A stretch of DNA of 64,000 nucleotides from Olsenella porci (GCF_009695875.1 NZ_VUNC01000003.1:124001-188000); one strand, 5' to 3'. Counted from the first letter of the stretch, positions 32,494-41,590 are shown. Notes: generated by a model from the sequence alone, not told the origin. A program made the numbers and translations.

Positions 32494-35157
32494 ATGGCAG
32501 AGAAGTACAACATTGCCCTGGCTGGTAACCCAAACTGTGGCAAGACGACGCTGTTCAACGAGCTCACGGGCTCCAACGGCTACGTGGGTAACTGGCCGGG
32601 TGTCACGGTCGAGAAGAAGATGGCAACCTGGAAGAAGGACCACGACGTCACGTTTGTGGACCTGCCTGGCATCTACTCCCTCTCCCCGTACTCCCCGGAG
32701 GAGGTCGTCTCTCGCGACTATGTGGTGAACGAGCGCCCCGACGCCGTGATCGACCTGCTCGACGTTACCAACATCGAGCGCAACCTGTACCTCACCACCC
32801 AGCTGCTCGAGGCCGGTCGTCCCGTGGTCGTAGGCCTCAACATGTGCGACCTGCTCAAGCAGCACGGCGAGACCATCGATGTCAAGGAGCTCTCGCACAT
32901 GCTCGGCGTTCCCGTTGTCGAGGTCTCCGCGCTCCGCAACCACAACCTTGACAAGCTCGTGAGGGAGGCCGAGAGGGCAGCCAAGGAGGGGACTCCCGCC
33001 AAGCCCCTGGAGTGCTTCTCGCCCGAGGTCGAGGAGGCTCTCGCCAAGATCGCGAAGGGCATCGAGGGGCAGTGCAAGCCCGAGCTCGTCCGTTGGTACG
33101 CCGTCAAGGTCTTTGAGCGCGACGTCGACGCCATCAAGCCCCTGGGCCTCACGGCTGAGGAGGTCAAGGCCTTCGAGCCTACGATCGAGGCGGTGGAGAG
33201 GGACCGCGACGACGACGCCGAGTCCATCATCACCGGCGACCGCTACGACTTCATCGCCAAGGTCATGGACCGTGCCGTGAAGAAGTCCGTGGGCGCGCTC
33301 TCGACCTCGGAGAAGATCGACCGCGTGGTCACCAACCGCATCCTGGGCCTTCCCATCTTCATCGCGGTCATGTGCCTGGTGTACTACATCGCCATCGGCA
33401 CCGTGGGCACCGCGGCGACCGACTGGGTCAACGACAACCTGTTCAGTGACGGCTTCTTCGTGAGCTCCGCCTCGCAGCAGCAGTACGAGTCGGACGAGGA
33501 GGCATGGTCCGACGCAAACTACGACGACATGATCTCGGGCTACATTGCCGCCGCCGCCGACAAGGGCGTGGACACCGACGGCGTCCAGGACGCCATCGAT
33601 GCCGACGAGCAGACCTCCGAGACCCAGGCGACCATCGAGAAGTTTGAGGCCGCAGCCAAGAAGGCCGACGTCGTCGCGACCGACGTCCCGGTGACCGACG
33701 GTGACGGCAACTTCGTGGACACCGACGGCAACATCATCACCAAGCTTGACTCCGACGGCAACCCCGTGCTCGCCTCGGGTCAGAAGCTCGAGACCCTCTC
33801 GACCGTCACCGAGGCGGACTTTGAGGACGCCCTCGACCACCCCGAACCCGACCAGCACGACTACGGCAACTTTGTGGACTCCATCCCCACCGCCGCGACC
33901 AACGCGCTTACTGCAGCAGGTGCATCTGACGTCGTGATCAGCCTCGTCGTCGACGGCATCATCGGTGGCGTGGGCTCCGTCCTGGGCTTCATCCCCCAGA
34001 TCTTCGTCCTCTTCATCCTGCTCTGCTTCCTCGAGGACTGTGGCTACATGAGCCGCGTGGCCTTCGTGATGGACCGCGTGTTCCGACGCTTTGGCCTCTC
34101 CGGGAAGTCGTTCATCCCCATGATCGTCTCGTCCGGCTGCGGCGTGCCTGGCGTCCTCTCCACCAAGACCATCGAGAACGAGCATGACCGCCGCATGACC
34201 GCCATGCTCACCACCATGATCCCGTGCTCCGCCAAGTTGCCGATCATCGCCCTGGTCATGGGCGTGCTGGTTGGTTCCGATAACGGCGCCTGGTGGGTTG
34301 CCCCCATGTTCTACTTCATGGGCGTCGTCGCAATCATCGTCTCGGCCGTCATGCTCAAGAAGACCAAGCCCTTCCAGGGTGAGCCCGTCCCGTTCGTGAT
34401 GGAGCTGCCCGACTACCATCTGCCCTCCGTCAAGAGCTGGATGCTGCACGTGTGGGAGCGCGTCTCCGCCTACGTCAAGAAGGCCGGCACGATCATCTTC
34501 GCCGCGGCCGTGGGCATCTGGGTCCTCTCCAACTTCGGCATCGCGGGCTGGGACGGCGGAAACGGCTCGTTTGGGTTCCTGCAGTCGATGGACGGGGCGC
34601 CCGACACCTACATGGACTACTCCATCCTCGCCGGCGTGGGCGGTGCCCTGAGCTTCATCTTCGCGCCGCTTGGGTTTGGCAACTGGCAGGCAACCGCGTC
34701 CACCATCTCGGCCCTCATCGCCAAGGAGAACCTGGTCTCCACGTTCGGCGTCCTCTACGGCCTGGGCAGCGCGACCGAGAACTCGGTGAGCATGTGGCAG
34801 GGCTTCGCCAACATGTTCACGATCGGCGGGGTGCTCCACGTTGGCGCCATGTGCGGCTTCGTTGCCTTCAACATGCTCTGCGCCCCCTGCTTCGCTGCCA
34901 TGGGCACCATTCGCAAGCAGATGGACGACCCCAAGTGGTTCTGGTTCGCCATTGGATACGAGTGCGGATTCGGCTGGGTCGTGGGCCTGCTCATCAACCA
35001 GTTCTACGAGCTCGCGGTGTTTGGCAACTTTGGTTTCTGGACCGTCGTGGCGTTTGCGCTTCTCGCCCTCATGCTGTTCCAGCTCTTCCGTCCCATGCCC
35101 AAGTGGGACAAGAAGGACGACAAGATCCTGGACAGCCTCTCGGAGGAAGCCGCGTAG
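32494..35157 (+). CDS. feoB: Ferrous iron transporter FeoB
   Basis: 887 aa from the ATG at 32494 (ribosome site AAAGGCGAG). The N-terminal G domain has G1 GNPNCGKTT at residues 11-19, VGNWPGVTVEKK, G3 DLPGIYSL and G4 NMCD. Membrane segments follow from about residue 280, with the FeoB motifs SSGCGVPGVLSTKTI and PCSAKLPIIALV. It moves Fe2+ across the membrane, gated by GTP. Unusual: between the first and second membrane helices (about residues 310-470) there is an acidic, Asp/Gly-rich stretch with TDGDGNFVDTDGN and DSDGNP. Most FeoB proteins have a far shorter loop there. The lengths before and after look normal. Confidence 0.96.
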   Translation: MAEKYNIALAGNPNCGKTTLFNELTGSNGYVGNWPGVTVEKKMATWKKDHDVTFVDLPGIYSLSPYSPEEVVSRDYVVNERPDAVIDLLDVTNIERNLYLTTQLLEAGRPVVVGLNMCDLLKQHGETIDVKELSHMLGVPVVEVSALRNHNLDKLVREAERAAKEGTPAKPLECFSPEVEEALAKIAKGIEGQCKPELVRWYAVKVFERDVDAIKPLGLTAEEVKAFEPTIEAVERDRDDDAESIITGDRYDFIAKVMDRAVKKSVGALSTSEKIDRVVTNRILGLPIFIAVMCLVYYIAIGTVGTAATDWVNDNLFSDGFFVSSASQQQYESDEEAWSDANYDDMISGYIAAAADKGVDTDGVQDAIDADEQTSETQATIEKFEAAAKKADVVATDVPVTDGDGNFVDTDGNIITKLDSDGNPVLASGQKLETLSTVTEADFEDALDHPEPDQHDYGNFVDSIPTAATNALTAAGASDVVISLVVDGIIGGVGSVLGFIPQIFVLFILLCFLEDCGYMSRVAFVMDRVFRRFGLSGKSFIPMIVSSGCGVPGVLSTKTIENEHDRRMTAMLTTMIPCSAKLPIIALVMGVLVGSDNGAWWVAPMFYFMGVVAIIVSAVMLKKTKPFQGEPVPFVMELPDYHLPSVKSWMLHVWERVSAYVKKAGTIIFAAAVGIWVLSNFGIAGWDGGNGSFGFLQSMDGAPDTYMDYSILAGVGGALSFIFAPLGFGNWQATASTISALIAKENLVSTFGVLYGLGSATENSVSMWQGFANMFTIGGVLHVGAMCGFVAFNMLCAPCFAAMGTIRKQMDDPKWFWFAIGYECGFGWVVGLLINQFYELAVFGNFGFWTVVAFALLALMLFQLFRPMPKWDKKDDKILDSLSEEAA

Positions 35158-35257
35158 CGAGCGAGTCATCGTCGGCTGGCGCCCGGTGCGCCAAGCCAGG
35201 GGCGCGTCGCCGGCGGACCGTCGGCGGCGTGCCCCCGTTGGAAGGGAGGGGTGCAAC

Positions 35258-35359
35258 ATGGACGAGCTCATTGCGGCGGCGCTTGCGGCGGGCGTCTCGC
35301 TTGGCTCCGTGCTGCTGAGGGATGTCTGCCTCAGGCGGGCTTCGGGGGAGGCTCGATGA
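35258..35359 (+). CDS. 33-aa small hydrophobic protein
   Basis: ATG at 35258 with GGGAGGGG 7 nt upstream, an excellent ribosome site. Product begins MDELIAAALAAGVSLGSVLL and ends RRASGEAR: one short hydrophobic helix with a basic tail. Its TGA overlaps the ATG of the AraC-type regulator (ATGA). It lies 100 nt after feoB. It may be a small Feo-accessory membrane peptide or a leader that couples translation of the regulator. No homologue is recognised. Confidence 0.5.
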   Translation: MDELIAAALAAGVSLGSVLLRDVCLRRASGEAR

Positions 35360-36273
35360 GCCGGACGGAAGCTTTCTGCCACGCAAGAAGGACGAAGGCT
35401 TGCCCCTGTGGCGGTCCCGCCTCGTCCTGCGTCGAGGTCCTCGACGGGGTGTGGCTCCTGTTGGTTGGCAGGGCGCCGCACTCTCGTGTCACGCTTCCGC
35501 AGGGGCCCAGTCCCCTCGACATGGTGGCGGTCAGCCACTGCAGGCGGGGCATCTGCCTGGCACGGCACGGTGAGGTTAACGAGGTCATCTGCCCCGGCGA
35601 GTCGTTTGTGCTCCGCCTGGCGGGGCAGGGGAGGGTCGACCTCGAGGCGGACTTCGAGGGGGTCATCGTCCTCGTCAACCCCGACCGCCTCGCGGGCGCC
35701 CCCCGCTCGTCGCTCGAGGAGTTCGACGTGGACCTGGAGGGGCTCGAGTCGGCGTTGTGGGGCGGCGGGTCCGGCTTCCGCCGGCTCGAGGGAGTGCCGC
35801 GCGTCCCCCACGTGCTCGTCGAGCTCATGGACTCCTCGGCGGGGGAGCGGGGCGGATACCGGCGCCTCAAGGTCATCGAGCTACTGCGCGAGCTGTCGGT
35901 GGTCGGCCGCGCGGACGCCGGATCGGATGTACCGCGGTCGGTTGGCCGCGCCAACCACGAGCGCGTGGCGTATCGCGCTCAGGCCATCATGACCGGCAAC
36001 CTCGAGACGCCCGTGACGATCCCCGCGCTCGCCCGTGCCTGCGAGACGTCGCCCACGGTGCTCAAGCAGGCCTTCCGCGAGGTGATCGGCGTGCCGGTGT
36101 ACACGTGGTACCGCTCCTATCGCATCCACGAGGCCGCCCGGCTCCTGGAGGACCGCGAGCGGAGCATCGCCGACGTCGCCGCGGAGGTGGGGTACTCCAA
36201 CCCCTCCAAGTTCACGAAGGCGTTCGCCGCCTGCATGGGAAAGACGCCCAGCCAGTGGAGGGCCTCGCTATAG
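35356..36273 (+). CDS. AraC-family transcriptional regulator
   Basis: 305 aa from the ATG at 35356 (GGGGGAG upstream, ATGA overlap with the small gene before it). The C-terminal 100 residues are the AraC double helix-turn-helix: MTGNLETPVTIPALARACE, SPTVLKQAFREVIGVPVYTW, then IADVAAEVGYSNPSKFTKAF and GKTPSQWR. The N-terminal 200 residues are a probable cupin-like sensor (CPGESFVLRLAG) with several Cys near the start (ACPCGGPASSC) that could bind metal or haem. Similar AraC regulators beside iron genes often control siderophore or haem uptake; the target here is not shown. Confidence 0.88.
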   Translation: MSRTEAFCHARRTKACPCGGPASSCVEVLDGVWLLLVGRAPHSRVTLPQGPSPLDMVAVSHCRRGICLARHGEVNEVICPGESFVLRLAGQGRVDLEADFEGVIVLVNPDRLAGAPRSSLEEFDVDLEGLESALWGGGSGFRRLEGVPRVPHVLVELMDSSAGERGGYRRLKVIELLRELSVVGRADAGSDVPRSVGRANHERVAYRAQAIMTGNLETPVTIPALARACETSPTVLKQAFREVIGVPVYTWYRSYRIHEAARLLEDRERSIADVAAEVGYSNPSKFTKAFAACMGKTPSQWRASL

Positions 36274-36458
36274 CGGGGCCCTCGTCCCTCTCGCCTAGTA
36301 AATGGAGCGAGGTGGCCAAGGCTTGGGCATCGGCTATCCTCTGCCGCCTGCCGTTGGGTTGCCCTCAGATGTATGCGGGGGTGATGGCGATTGCGTCCTG
36401 CCGCGTCGCATGGGTCCGCCGTGGTCCATCCTCTTTCAGGATGGAGAAAGGGGACCGC

Positions 36459-37007
36459 ATGGAGAAGAAGGCGTTTGCCTCCCGCTACCTCTGCCTTGCG
36501 TTCGTGCTCGCGGCGCTTGCCGAGGTCGCCGTGGTGGGAAGCCTGGTACTGGGGTCGTACCTGGGCATCGTCGTGGTGCTCGTTGCCACGGGGGTGCTCG
36601 TGATGGTCACGCTCGTGCGTGCCGTGCTGGCGTGGCGGCGGCTCGCCAAGGCTCACAGGGCGGGGACCGACGATGACGAGTCGCCGTTTGCTGAGGACCG
36701 CGTGGTCCTGCCCACGGTCGAGATGGGCAGGGAGGAGTACGACCGCCTGGTTGAGGTCTACGAGTCGCACATGGATGCCGCTGCGGCGCTGGAGCGCACC
36801 ATCCAGGTCACGAGGCGCGTCATGGGGTCCCAGAAGCTGCGAGGGCGCTTCAGGCACCTGCTGCTGAAGCGGCTCCTCAAGGAGGAGGACCATCTCGCGC
36901 GCCGTTCGATGGACCTTGCGGTGGAGCTTGCGGGCGCCATCAACGAGTCGCCCCTCGCGGACGGGGACGAGACCGACCCCGATGCCGATCTGGAGGAGCG
37001 CCTGTAG
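36459..37007 (+). CDS. Two-helix membrane protein of unknown function
   Basis: 182 aa; ATG at 36459 with GAGAAAGGGG upstream (an in-frame ATG at 36441 is less likely). Two hydrophobic helices fill about residues 8-55 (LCLAFVLAALAEVAVVGSLV and LGIVVVLVATGVLVMVTLV). The rest is charged and helical (EEYDRLVEVYESHMDAAAAL), ending in an acidic tail (DETDPDADLEE). No family is recognised. It follows the AraC gene on the same strand after 185 nt and precedes a long palindromic repeat. Confidence 0.65.
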   Translation: MEKKAFASRYLCLAFVLAALAEVAVVGSLVLGSYLGIVVVLVATGVLVMVTLVRAVLAWRRLAKAHRAGTDDDESPFAEDRVVLPTVEMGREEYDRLVEVYESHMDAAAALERTIQVTRRVMGSQKLRGRFRHLLLKRLLKEEDHLARRSMDLAVELAGAINESPLADGDETDPDADLEERL

Positions 37008-37037
37008 ACCCTGCCGCGTGGCTTTGCGGGGGGGGGT

Positions 37038-37197
37038 GCTGAGAAAAGTCGAGTTGTGGCAATCCGAGGTTGGCCTGTTCTGAGGGAAGACGAGTAGTGG
37101 CAGCAAACGAGGACAGAACGAGGGTGTCCCGCTGCCAATAGTCGCGATTCCCGGGCAGAGTCGGGCCTCGGATTGCCACAGCTCGAGATTCCTCAGC
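37038..37197. repeat. 160-bp nested palindromic repeat, copy 1
   Basis: Outer arms GCTGAGAAAAGTCGAG.. and ..CTCGAGATTCCTCAGC enclose GTGGCAATCCGAGG / CCTCGGATTGCCAC. Inside is a second, similar inverted pair (CTGAGGGAAGACGAGTAGTG and TGCCAATAGTCGCGATTCCC). The arms are related to each other, so the element reads A, A', revA', revA. An almost identical copy in the same direction lies at 39977-40136. Confidence 0.88.
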
Positions 37198-37521
37198 AGC
37201 TTACCCGCATGTGGGCCTCCAATCCGTGTGGGGCCGGGGTACCTTGGGCGTTCCGACTGTGACAACACGGCGCAGAGATTTTAAAGTGATCGGCTTCGGC
37301 ATCCATCAGCCTTGGCGTCCGCATGGCGCCAGCCTCGCCAGGACCCTCTGGACAAGCGGCGTCCGGTGCGGCGTCGTCGGGGTGCGTCGAGACGCGGTGA
37401 AGACGCGACCGTTTGGGCCATGTGACCGCGGGGAGTTGCCCCGCCATCCCCTGGAGCCATAGATTCGCCCCTTGACCTCCCGCTGCAGGGTCGGGAGGAA
37501 CGACAAGAGAGAGGACTGACC
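37198..37521. other. Intergenic region before the P-type ATPase pair
   Basis: No gene seen. Contains a somewhat AT-richer spot (GATTTTAAAGTGATC near 37277) that could be part of a promoter, and a TTGACC at 37471 with no clear -10. The ribosome site of the next gene (AGAGAGGA) is at its right end. Confidence 0.4.
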
Positions 37522-37821
37522 ATGGCTCATCACTTCTGGATCTTTGCAGGTGGCGCAGCCGCCGCCGGTGCCGTTGCGGGTCTTGCGACCTCAGGCATCC
37601 TCCACAGGGGTGCGGTCGCCGTCACGTCTGGCTGCATGCGTGTAGCCGACGCGGTGAGCACCGAGACGCAGAGCATCGTGGACGACGCGAGCGACGCGAC
37701 CGCCGAGGCGCGCCGCCAGGCCAAGATCGACGCCGCGGTGCGCGAGCGCATGGCGGAGCTCGAGAAGGGCGTGCGCGACGAGGTCATCGCGAAGGTCGAC
37801 GCCGAGGGGGCAGAGGCCTAG
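37522..37821 (+). CDS. DUF6110-like small membrane-associated protein
   Basis: 99 aa. One glycine/alanine-rich hydrophobic segment (FWIFAGGAAAAGAVAGLATS, residues about 5-25), then a helical, charged tail. The layout matches small proteins (DUF6110-type) that precede heavy-metal P-type ATPases in Firmicutes and Coriobacteriia. The His residues at 3-4 could take part in metal handling. It ends 3 nt before the ATPase ATG, so the two are certainly co-expressed. Function is not established; a helper or regulator of the pump is a guess. Confidence 0.7.
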   Translation: MAHHFWIFAGGAAAAGAVAGLATSGILHRGAVAVTSGCMRVADAVSTETQSIVDDASDATAEARRQAKIDAAVRERMAELEKGVRDEVIAKVDAEGAEA

Positions 37822-37824
37822 CAC

Positions 37825-39981
37825 ATGCTCTACTCTATCGTCTCGGACATTCCGGGGCGCCTAAGGCTTCGCTGCGGCGCGCGGCTCTTCGACGAGGGAG
37901 AGGCGCGCGGCATCGCGTACCGGCTGATGCGCACCCCGGGCGTCCGCCATGCCGAGGTCCATCCTGCCAACGGCTCCATCCTCGTGCGCTTTGACCCAGT
38001 GGCACGCGGTCGCGTGCTGCGGGTCGTCGACTCCCTCGACGTGCTGGCCCTCCCGAGCGAGGAGGTCGGCACCGAGGACTTCTGCACCGCCATCGAGGTC
38101 GCGGACGAGAACAACCGGTTCGCCCTGAGGGTGGGCAACCTCGTCGCCTGGCGACTCATCAGGCTGGCGCTCCTGCCCACGCCCCTGCGCATCGCTTGGA
38201 CCGTGGTGCGTGCCGCGGGCTTTGTGCGAGAGGGGCTTCGCAGACTCCTCGCGGGTCAGCTCACGGTGGAGGTCCTGGACGCCACCGCGATCGTGGCGTC
38301 GCTGCTGCGTGGCTCGTTCGCCGAGGCGGGCACGGTCATGTTCCTCCTCCAGCTCTCGGACGCCATGGAGACCCACGTGCAGAGCCGCGCGCACCTCGCC
38401 CTCAAGGAGGGTCTGGTGACGCGCGCCGAGAACGTGTGGCTCGTCGGGGATGACGGTGACGTGCGCATCTCGATGGCGGAGGTCCGTCGCGGGCAGGTGC
38501 TGCACCTTACCGCCGGCTCCGTGCTGCCCGTCGACGGCACTGTCGTGGACGGCGAGGGTAGCGTGGACGAGGCGTCCATGACGGGGGAGGCGCGCCCCGT
38601 CCGCAAGGCGGAGGGCTCCACCGTGTACGCTGGCACCGCCCTCCAGGACGGCGACCTCAGGGTGCGCGTCGACGCGCCTCCCGGTGCGTCCCGCATAGAC
38701 GGCATCGCGACGATGGTTGAGCGCTCCCAGGAGCTCAAGGCCAGCGTGCAGGGGAGGGCCGAGCGTCTCGCCGACGGACTCGTCCCCTACAGCTTCCTGG
38801 CCTTCTTCGCCATCTGGGGCGTTACGCGCAACATGACCAAGGCCATGACCGTCCTCATGGTGGACTACTCGTGCGCCATCAAGCTCTCGACCCCCATCGC
38901 CGTCATGAGCGCCATGGACGAGGCCTCCCGGCAGCGCATCGTGGTCAAGGGTGGCAAGTACCTGGAGGCCCTGGCCGCGGCTGACACGGTTGTGTTCGAC
39001 AAGACAGGCACCCTCACACACGCCTCGCCGCGCGTCGAGCGGGTCCTGTCGTTCGATGAGATGGATGAGGCGAGCGTGCTGCGCTACTCGGCCTGCATTG
39101 AGGAGCACTTTCCGCACAGCATGGCTCGCGCGATCGTGGAGGAGGCGCGCCGCCGCGGACTCCGCCACGAGGACGAGATGCACGCCGAGGTGCGGTACGT
39201 GGTCGCCCATGGCATCTCGACCACCGTGGACGGGGCCAACGCCGTTATCGGCAGCGCGCACTTCGTCTTCGAGGACGAGGGGGTGCCGCGCCCGGACGGC
39301 CTCGATGCCATGCTCGAGGAGGTGGCGCCGCGCTCCTCCGTCGTCTACCTTGCGATCGACTCGCGGCTGGTGGGCGCCATCTGCATCGGGGACCCGCTGC
39401 GCGAGGAGGCCCCGGCGGTTCTCGCCAGGCTTCGCCGCCTGGGTGTCCGCCGCCTTGTGATGCTTACGGGCGACTCGGAGCGCTGTGCGTCCCACGTTGC
39501 CGCCCACCTGGGGATAGACGAGTACCACGCGCAGGTCCTCCCCGAGGACAAGAGCTCGTACGTGACCACACTGCGTGACGGGGGTCACGTCGTGGTCATG
39601 GTGGGGGACGGCATCAACGATTCCCCGGCGCTTGCGACCGCCAACGTGAGCGTTGCCATGAGCGACGCGAGCGACATCGCGCGCGCGGTGGCGGACGTGA
39701 GCGTGCTCGACGCCTCGCTTGAGTCCCTCGTGACCATGCGCGTCCTCGCCCAGCGCCTCATGAGGCGGATTCACGACGACTACCACCTGATCGTCGCGCT
39801 CAACTCAGTGCTCATCGCGCTGGGCGTGGCGGGCGTCCTCCCGCTTACCACCGCGGCATACATGCACAATGGGTCCACGTTCGCCGTGGCGGCGCTCAAC
39901 ACCCGTCGCCTCCTGCCCCGCGGGCGCGAGGCGTGGCGTCTTGGGCTCCCTGATGCGGAAGCCCCAAGCGGAGGGTGCTGA
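37825..39981 (+). CDS. P1B-type metal ATPase with SCA membrane motif
   Basis: 718 aa. The N-terminus is an HMA-like fold (IVSDIPGRLRLRC) without a CxxC metal site. It has the P-ATPase motifs TGEARPV, the phosphorylation site D392-KTGT, the HP locus (EEHFPHSMA) and [13 protein letters not shown]. In the key metal-binding helix the usual CPC is replaced by S349-C350-A351 (YSCAIKLSTPIAV), which excludes a standard copper or zinc/cadmium pump; manganese, iron or another metal is possible. The paralogue at 56526 has normal CPC. Co-transcribed with the DUF6110-like gene. Its stop codon lies inside the second long palindromic repeat. Confidence 0.9.
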   Translation: MLYSIVSDIPGRLRLRCGARLFDEGEARGIAYRLMRTPGVRHAEVHPANGSILVRFDPVARGRVLRVVDSLDVLALPSEEVGTEDFCTAIEVADENNRFALRVGNLVAWRLIRLALLPTPLRIAWTVVRAAGFVREGLRRLLAGQLTVEVLDATAIVASLLRGSFAEAGTVMFLLQLSDAMETHVQSRAHLALKEGLVTRAENVWLVGDDGDVRISMAEVRRGQVLHLTAGSVLPVDGTVVDGEGSVDEASMTGEARPVRKAEGSTVYAGTALQDGDLRVRVDAPPGASRIDGIATMVERSQELKASVQGRAERLADGLVPYSFLAFFAIWGVTRNMTKAMTVLMVDYSCAIKLSTPIAVMSAMDEASRQRIVVKGGKYLEALAAADTVVFDKTGTLTHASPRVERVLSFDEMDEASVLRYSACIEEHFPHSMARAIVEEARRRGLRHEDEMHAEVRYVVAHGISTTVDGANAVIGSAHFVFEDEGVPRPDGLDAMLEEVAPRSSVVYLAIDSRLVGAICIGDPLREEAPAVLARLRRLGVRRLVMLTGDSERCASHVAAHLGIDEYHAQVLPEDKSSYVTTLRDGGHVVVMVGDGINDSPALATANVSVAMSDASDIARAVADVSVLDASLESLVTMRVLAQRLMRRIHDDYHLIVALNSVLIALGVAGVLPLTTAAYMHNGSTFAVAALNTRRLLPRGREAWRLGLPDAEAPSGGC

Positions 39982-40136
39982 GGAAAGTCGAGCGGTGGCA
40001 ATCCGAGGCCGGTCTGCGCTGAGGGAAGACGAGTAGTGGCAGCGAGCGAGGACAGAACGATGGTGTCCCGCTGCCAATAGTCGCGATTCCCGGGCAGAGT
40101 GGGGCCTCGGATTGCCACAGCTCGAGATTCCTCAGC
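39977..40136. repeat. 160-bp nested palindromic repeat, copy 2
   Basis: Same element as at 37038, same direction, with few substitutions; arms GCTGAGGAAAGTCGAG and CTCGAGATTCCTCAGC are nearly perfect. It begins inside the last codons of the ATPase gene, whose TGA (39979-39981) is supplied by the repeat. A lone 3' arm (GGATTGCCACAGCTCGAGAT and on) is repeated once more at 40161-40188. Confidence 0.88.
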
Positions 40137-40238
40137 CGCTCGCGCGCGGGCGCGCCGCGTGGATTGCCACAGCTCGAGATTCCTCAGCACCCCAACTCCG
40201 CGAGGCGCCCGCAAGCCGACCCCTGGGGCGCCTCGTCG

Positions 40239-41549
40239 TCAGCCCAGCAGGCCAATCACGTCGATGAACGTGACGGTGACGCCGATGGCGACCAGAACGA
40301 CCTTGGTCGCCGTCGAGTTCCGCCACCTGCCCATCACGCGCCTAGACGACGTGAGGTACACCTGCAGGAACACCGTGATGGGAAGCTGCAGGGAGAGGAG
40401 CGCCTGGCTCACCACCAGGCCCTGGAACGCGTTGGGCACCAGCAGGCACGCCAGCGCGGCGGCAGCCATGCATGCGACCACGCCCACGGAGGAGTGGCGG
40501 TCGTGGATGTCGTACTCCTCCCCAAACATGCCCGCGCTGATCGTCCCCGCGGCCATGGCGGCGGTGATGGACGACGAGAGCCCCGCAAGCAGGAGTGCCA
40601 ACGCAAAGGTGACGGTCGCCGCCTGACCCAGGATGGGGGAGAGGGTCTGCGCCGCCACCGCGAGGTCATCCACCACGATGCCACGCGCAAAGAACGTCGT
40701 GGCGGCCAGGATGACCATCGCCGAGTTGATGGCCCAGCCCACGCCCATGGAGAACAGCGTGTCCACGAACTCGTTTCTCAGGCGCTCGCGAACCACGTCG
40801 TCACCCCGCGCCTCGAAGTGTTGGCTCTGGATCACCTCGGAGTGCAGGAACAGGTTGTGGGGCATCACCACGGCGCCCAGGACGCTCATCACGATGGCGA
40901 GCGAACCCGACGGGAGGGCGGGCGTGACCCACGAGACTGCTGCCTCGCCCCAGCTCACGTCCACGAGCGCGAGCTCGACCAAAAACGAGATCCCGATGAG
41001 GGACACGAAGGCGATGATCCACCGCTCCACCCGCTTGTACGAGCTGCTCATGAGGAGGGAGAGGGACGCCGCGGCGACGAGGACGCTCCCCACGGGCAGG
41101 GGGAGGCCAAACAGCATCTGCAGTGCGATGGCTCCGCCCAGGACCTCGGCGAGTGCGGTGGCAACGGTGGCGAGGTAGGCGCTCGCCAGGATCAGGCGCG
41201 AGACAGGTCGCGGAAGGTGCGTGGTCGTGGCCTCCGCAAGGCACTGTCCGGTGGCGATGCCCAGGTGCGCGGCGTTGTGCTGCAGCATGATGAGCATGAT
41301 GGTGGAGAGGGTCACCACCCAGAGCAGCGAGTAGCCAAACTGCGAGCCTGCCGCCATGTTCGACGCCCAGTTGCCCGGGTCGATGAAGCCTACCGTCACC
41401 AGCAGGCCGGGGCCGATGCTCCTCAGGATCTCGAGGCCACCGTGCCCGCCCGTCCTCATGCCGCCAAACCTCCGCCGCAGGCGCTGCGGCAGCGTGTCTC
41501 TCGCCTGCTCTGAGTCGGTGGTCCCGTTGCTGACATTGGTCATGGTCAT
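40239..41549 (-). CDS. NRAMP-type manganese/iron transporter
   Basis: 436 aa, about 11 hydrophobic segments. The two NRAMP metal-site motifs are intact: D57-P-G-N in helix 1 (GFIDPGNWASN) and MPHN in helix 6 (AVVMPHNLFLHS), with the Met that selects transition metals over Ca/Mg. It takes up Mn2+ or Fe2+ with protons. A DtxR-like box lies 42 nt before the ATG, so metal repression is likely; MntH-type function would agree. The N-terminal 35 residues are hydrophilic. A lone repeat arm lies past its stop. Confidence 0.92.
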   Translation of the reverse strand: MTMTNVSNGTTDSEQARDTLPQRLRRRFGGMRTGGHGGLEILRSIGPGLLVTVGFIDPGNWASNMAAGSQFGYSLLWVVTLSTIMLIMLQHNAAHLGIATGQCLAEATTTHLPRPVSRLILASAYLATVATALAEVLGGAIALQMLFGLPLPVGSVLVAAASLSLLMSSSYKRVERWIIAFVSLIGISFLVELALVDVSWGEAAVSWVTPALPSGSLAIVMSVLGAVVMPHNLFLHSEVIQSQHFEARGDDVVRERLRNEFVDTLFSMGVGWAINSAMVILAATTFFARGIVVDDLAVAAQTLSPILGQAATVTFALALLLAGLSSSITAAMAAGTISAGMFGEEYDIHDRHSSVGVVACMAAAALACLLVPNAFQGLVVSQALLSLQLPITVFLQVYLTSSRRVMGRWRNSTATKVVLVAIGVTVTFIDVIGLLG

Positions 41550-41590
41550 GTCCCTTCGCGATTGGGCCTATTGTCTCGCAGGTCCAAAAA

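Noticed and set aside
32467-35811. Very long open frame on the minus strand over feoB (over 1100 codons)
   Set aside because: It mirrors the codon pattern of feoB in GC-rich DNA, has a His/Asp/Gly-biased product and no motif or ribosome site. Similar shadows over ppc (26848-29214), ligA (60276-62735) and the GS-like gene were dropped for the same reason.
37038-40136. Composite transposon formed by the two long repeats
   Set aside because: No transposase or target-site duplication is visible, and the repeats are themselves palindromic, so they look like dispersed intergenic elements. Kept only as a finding.
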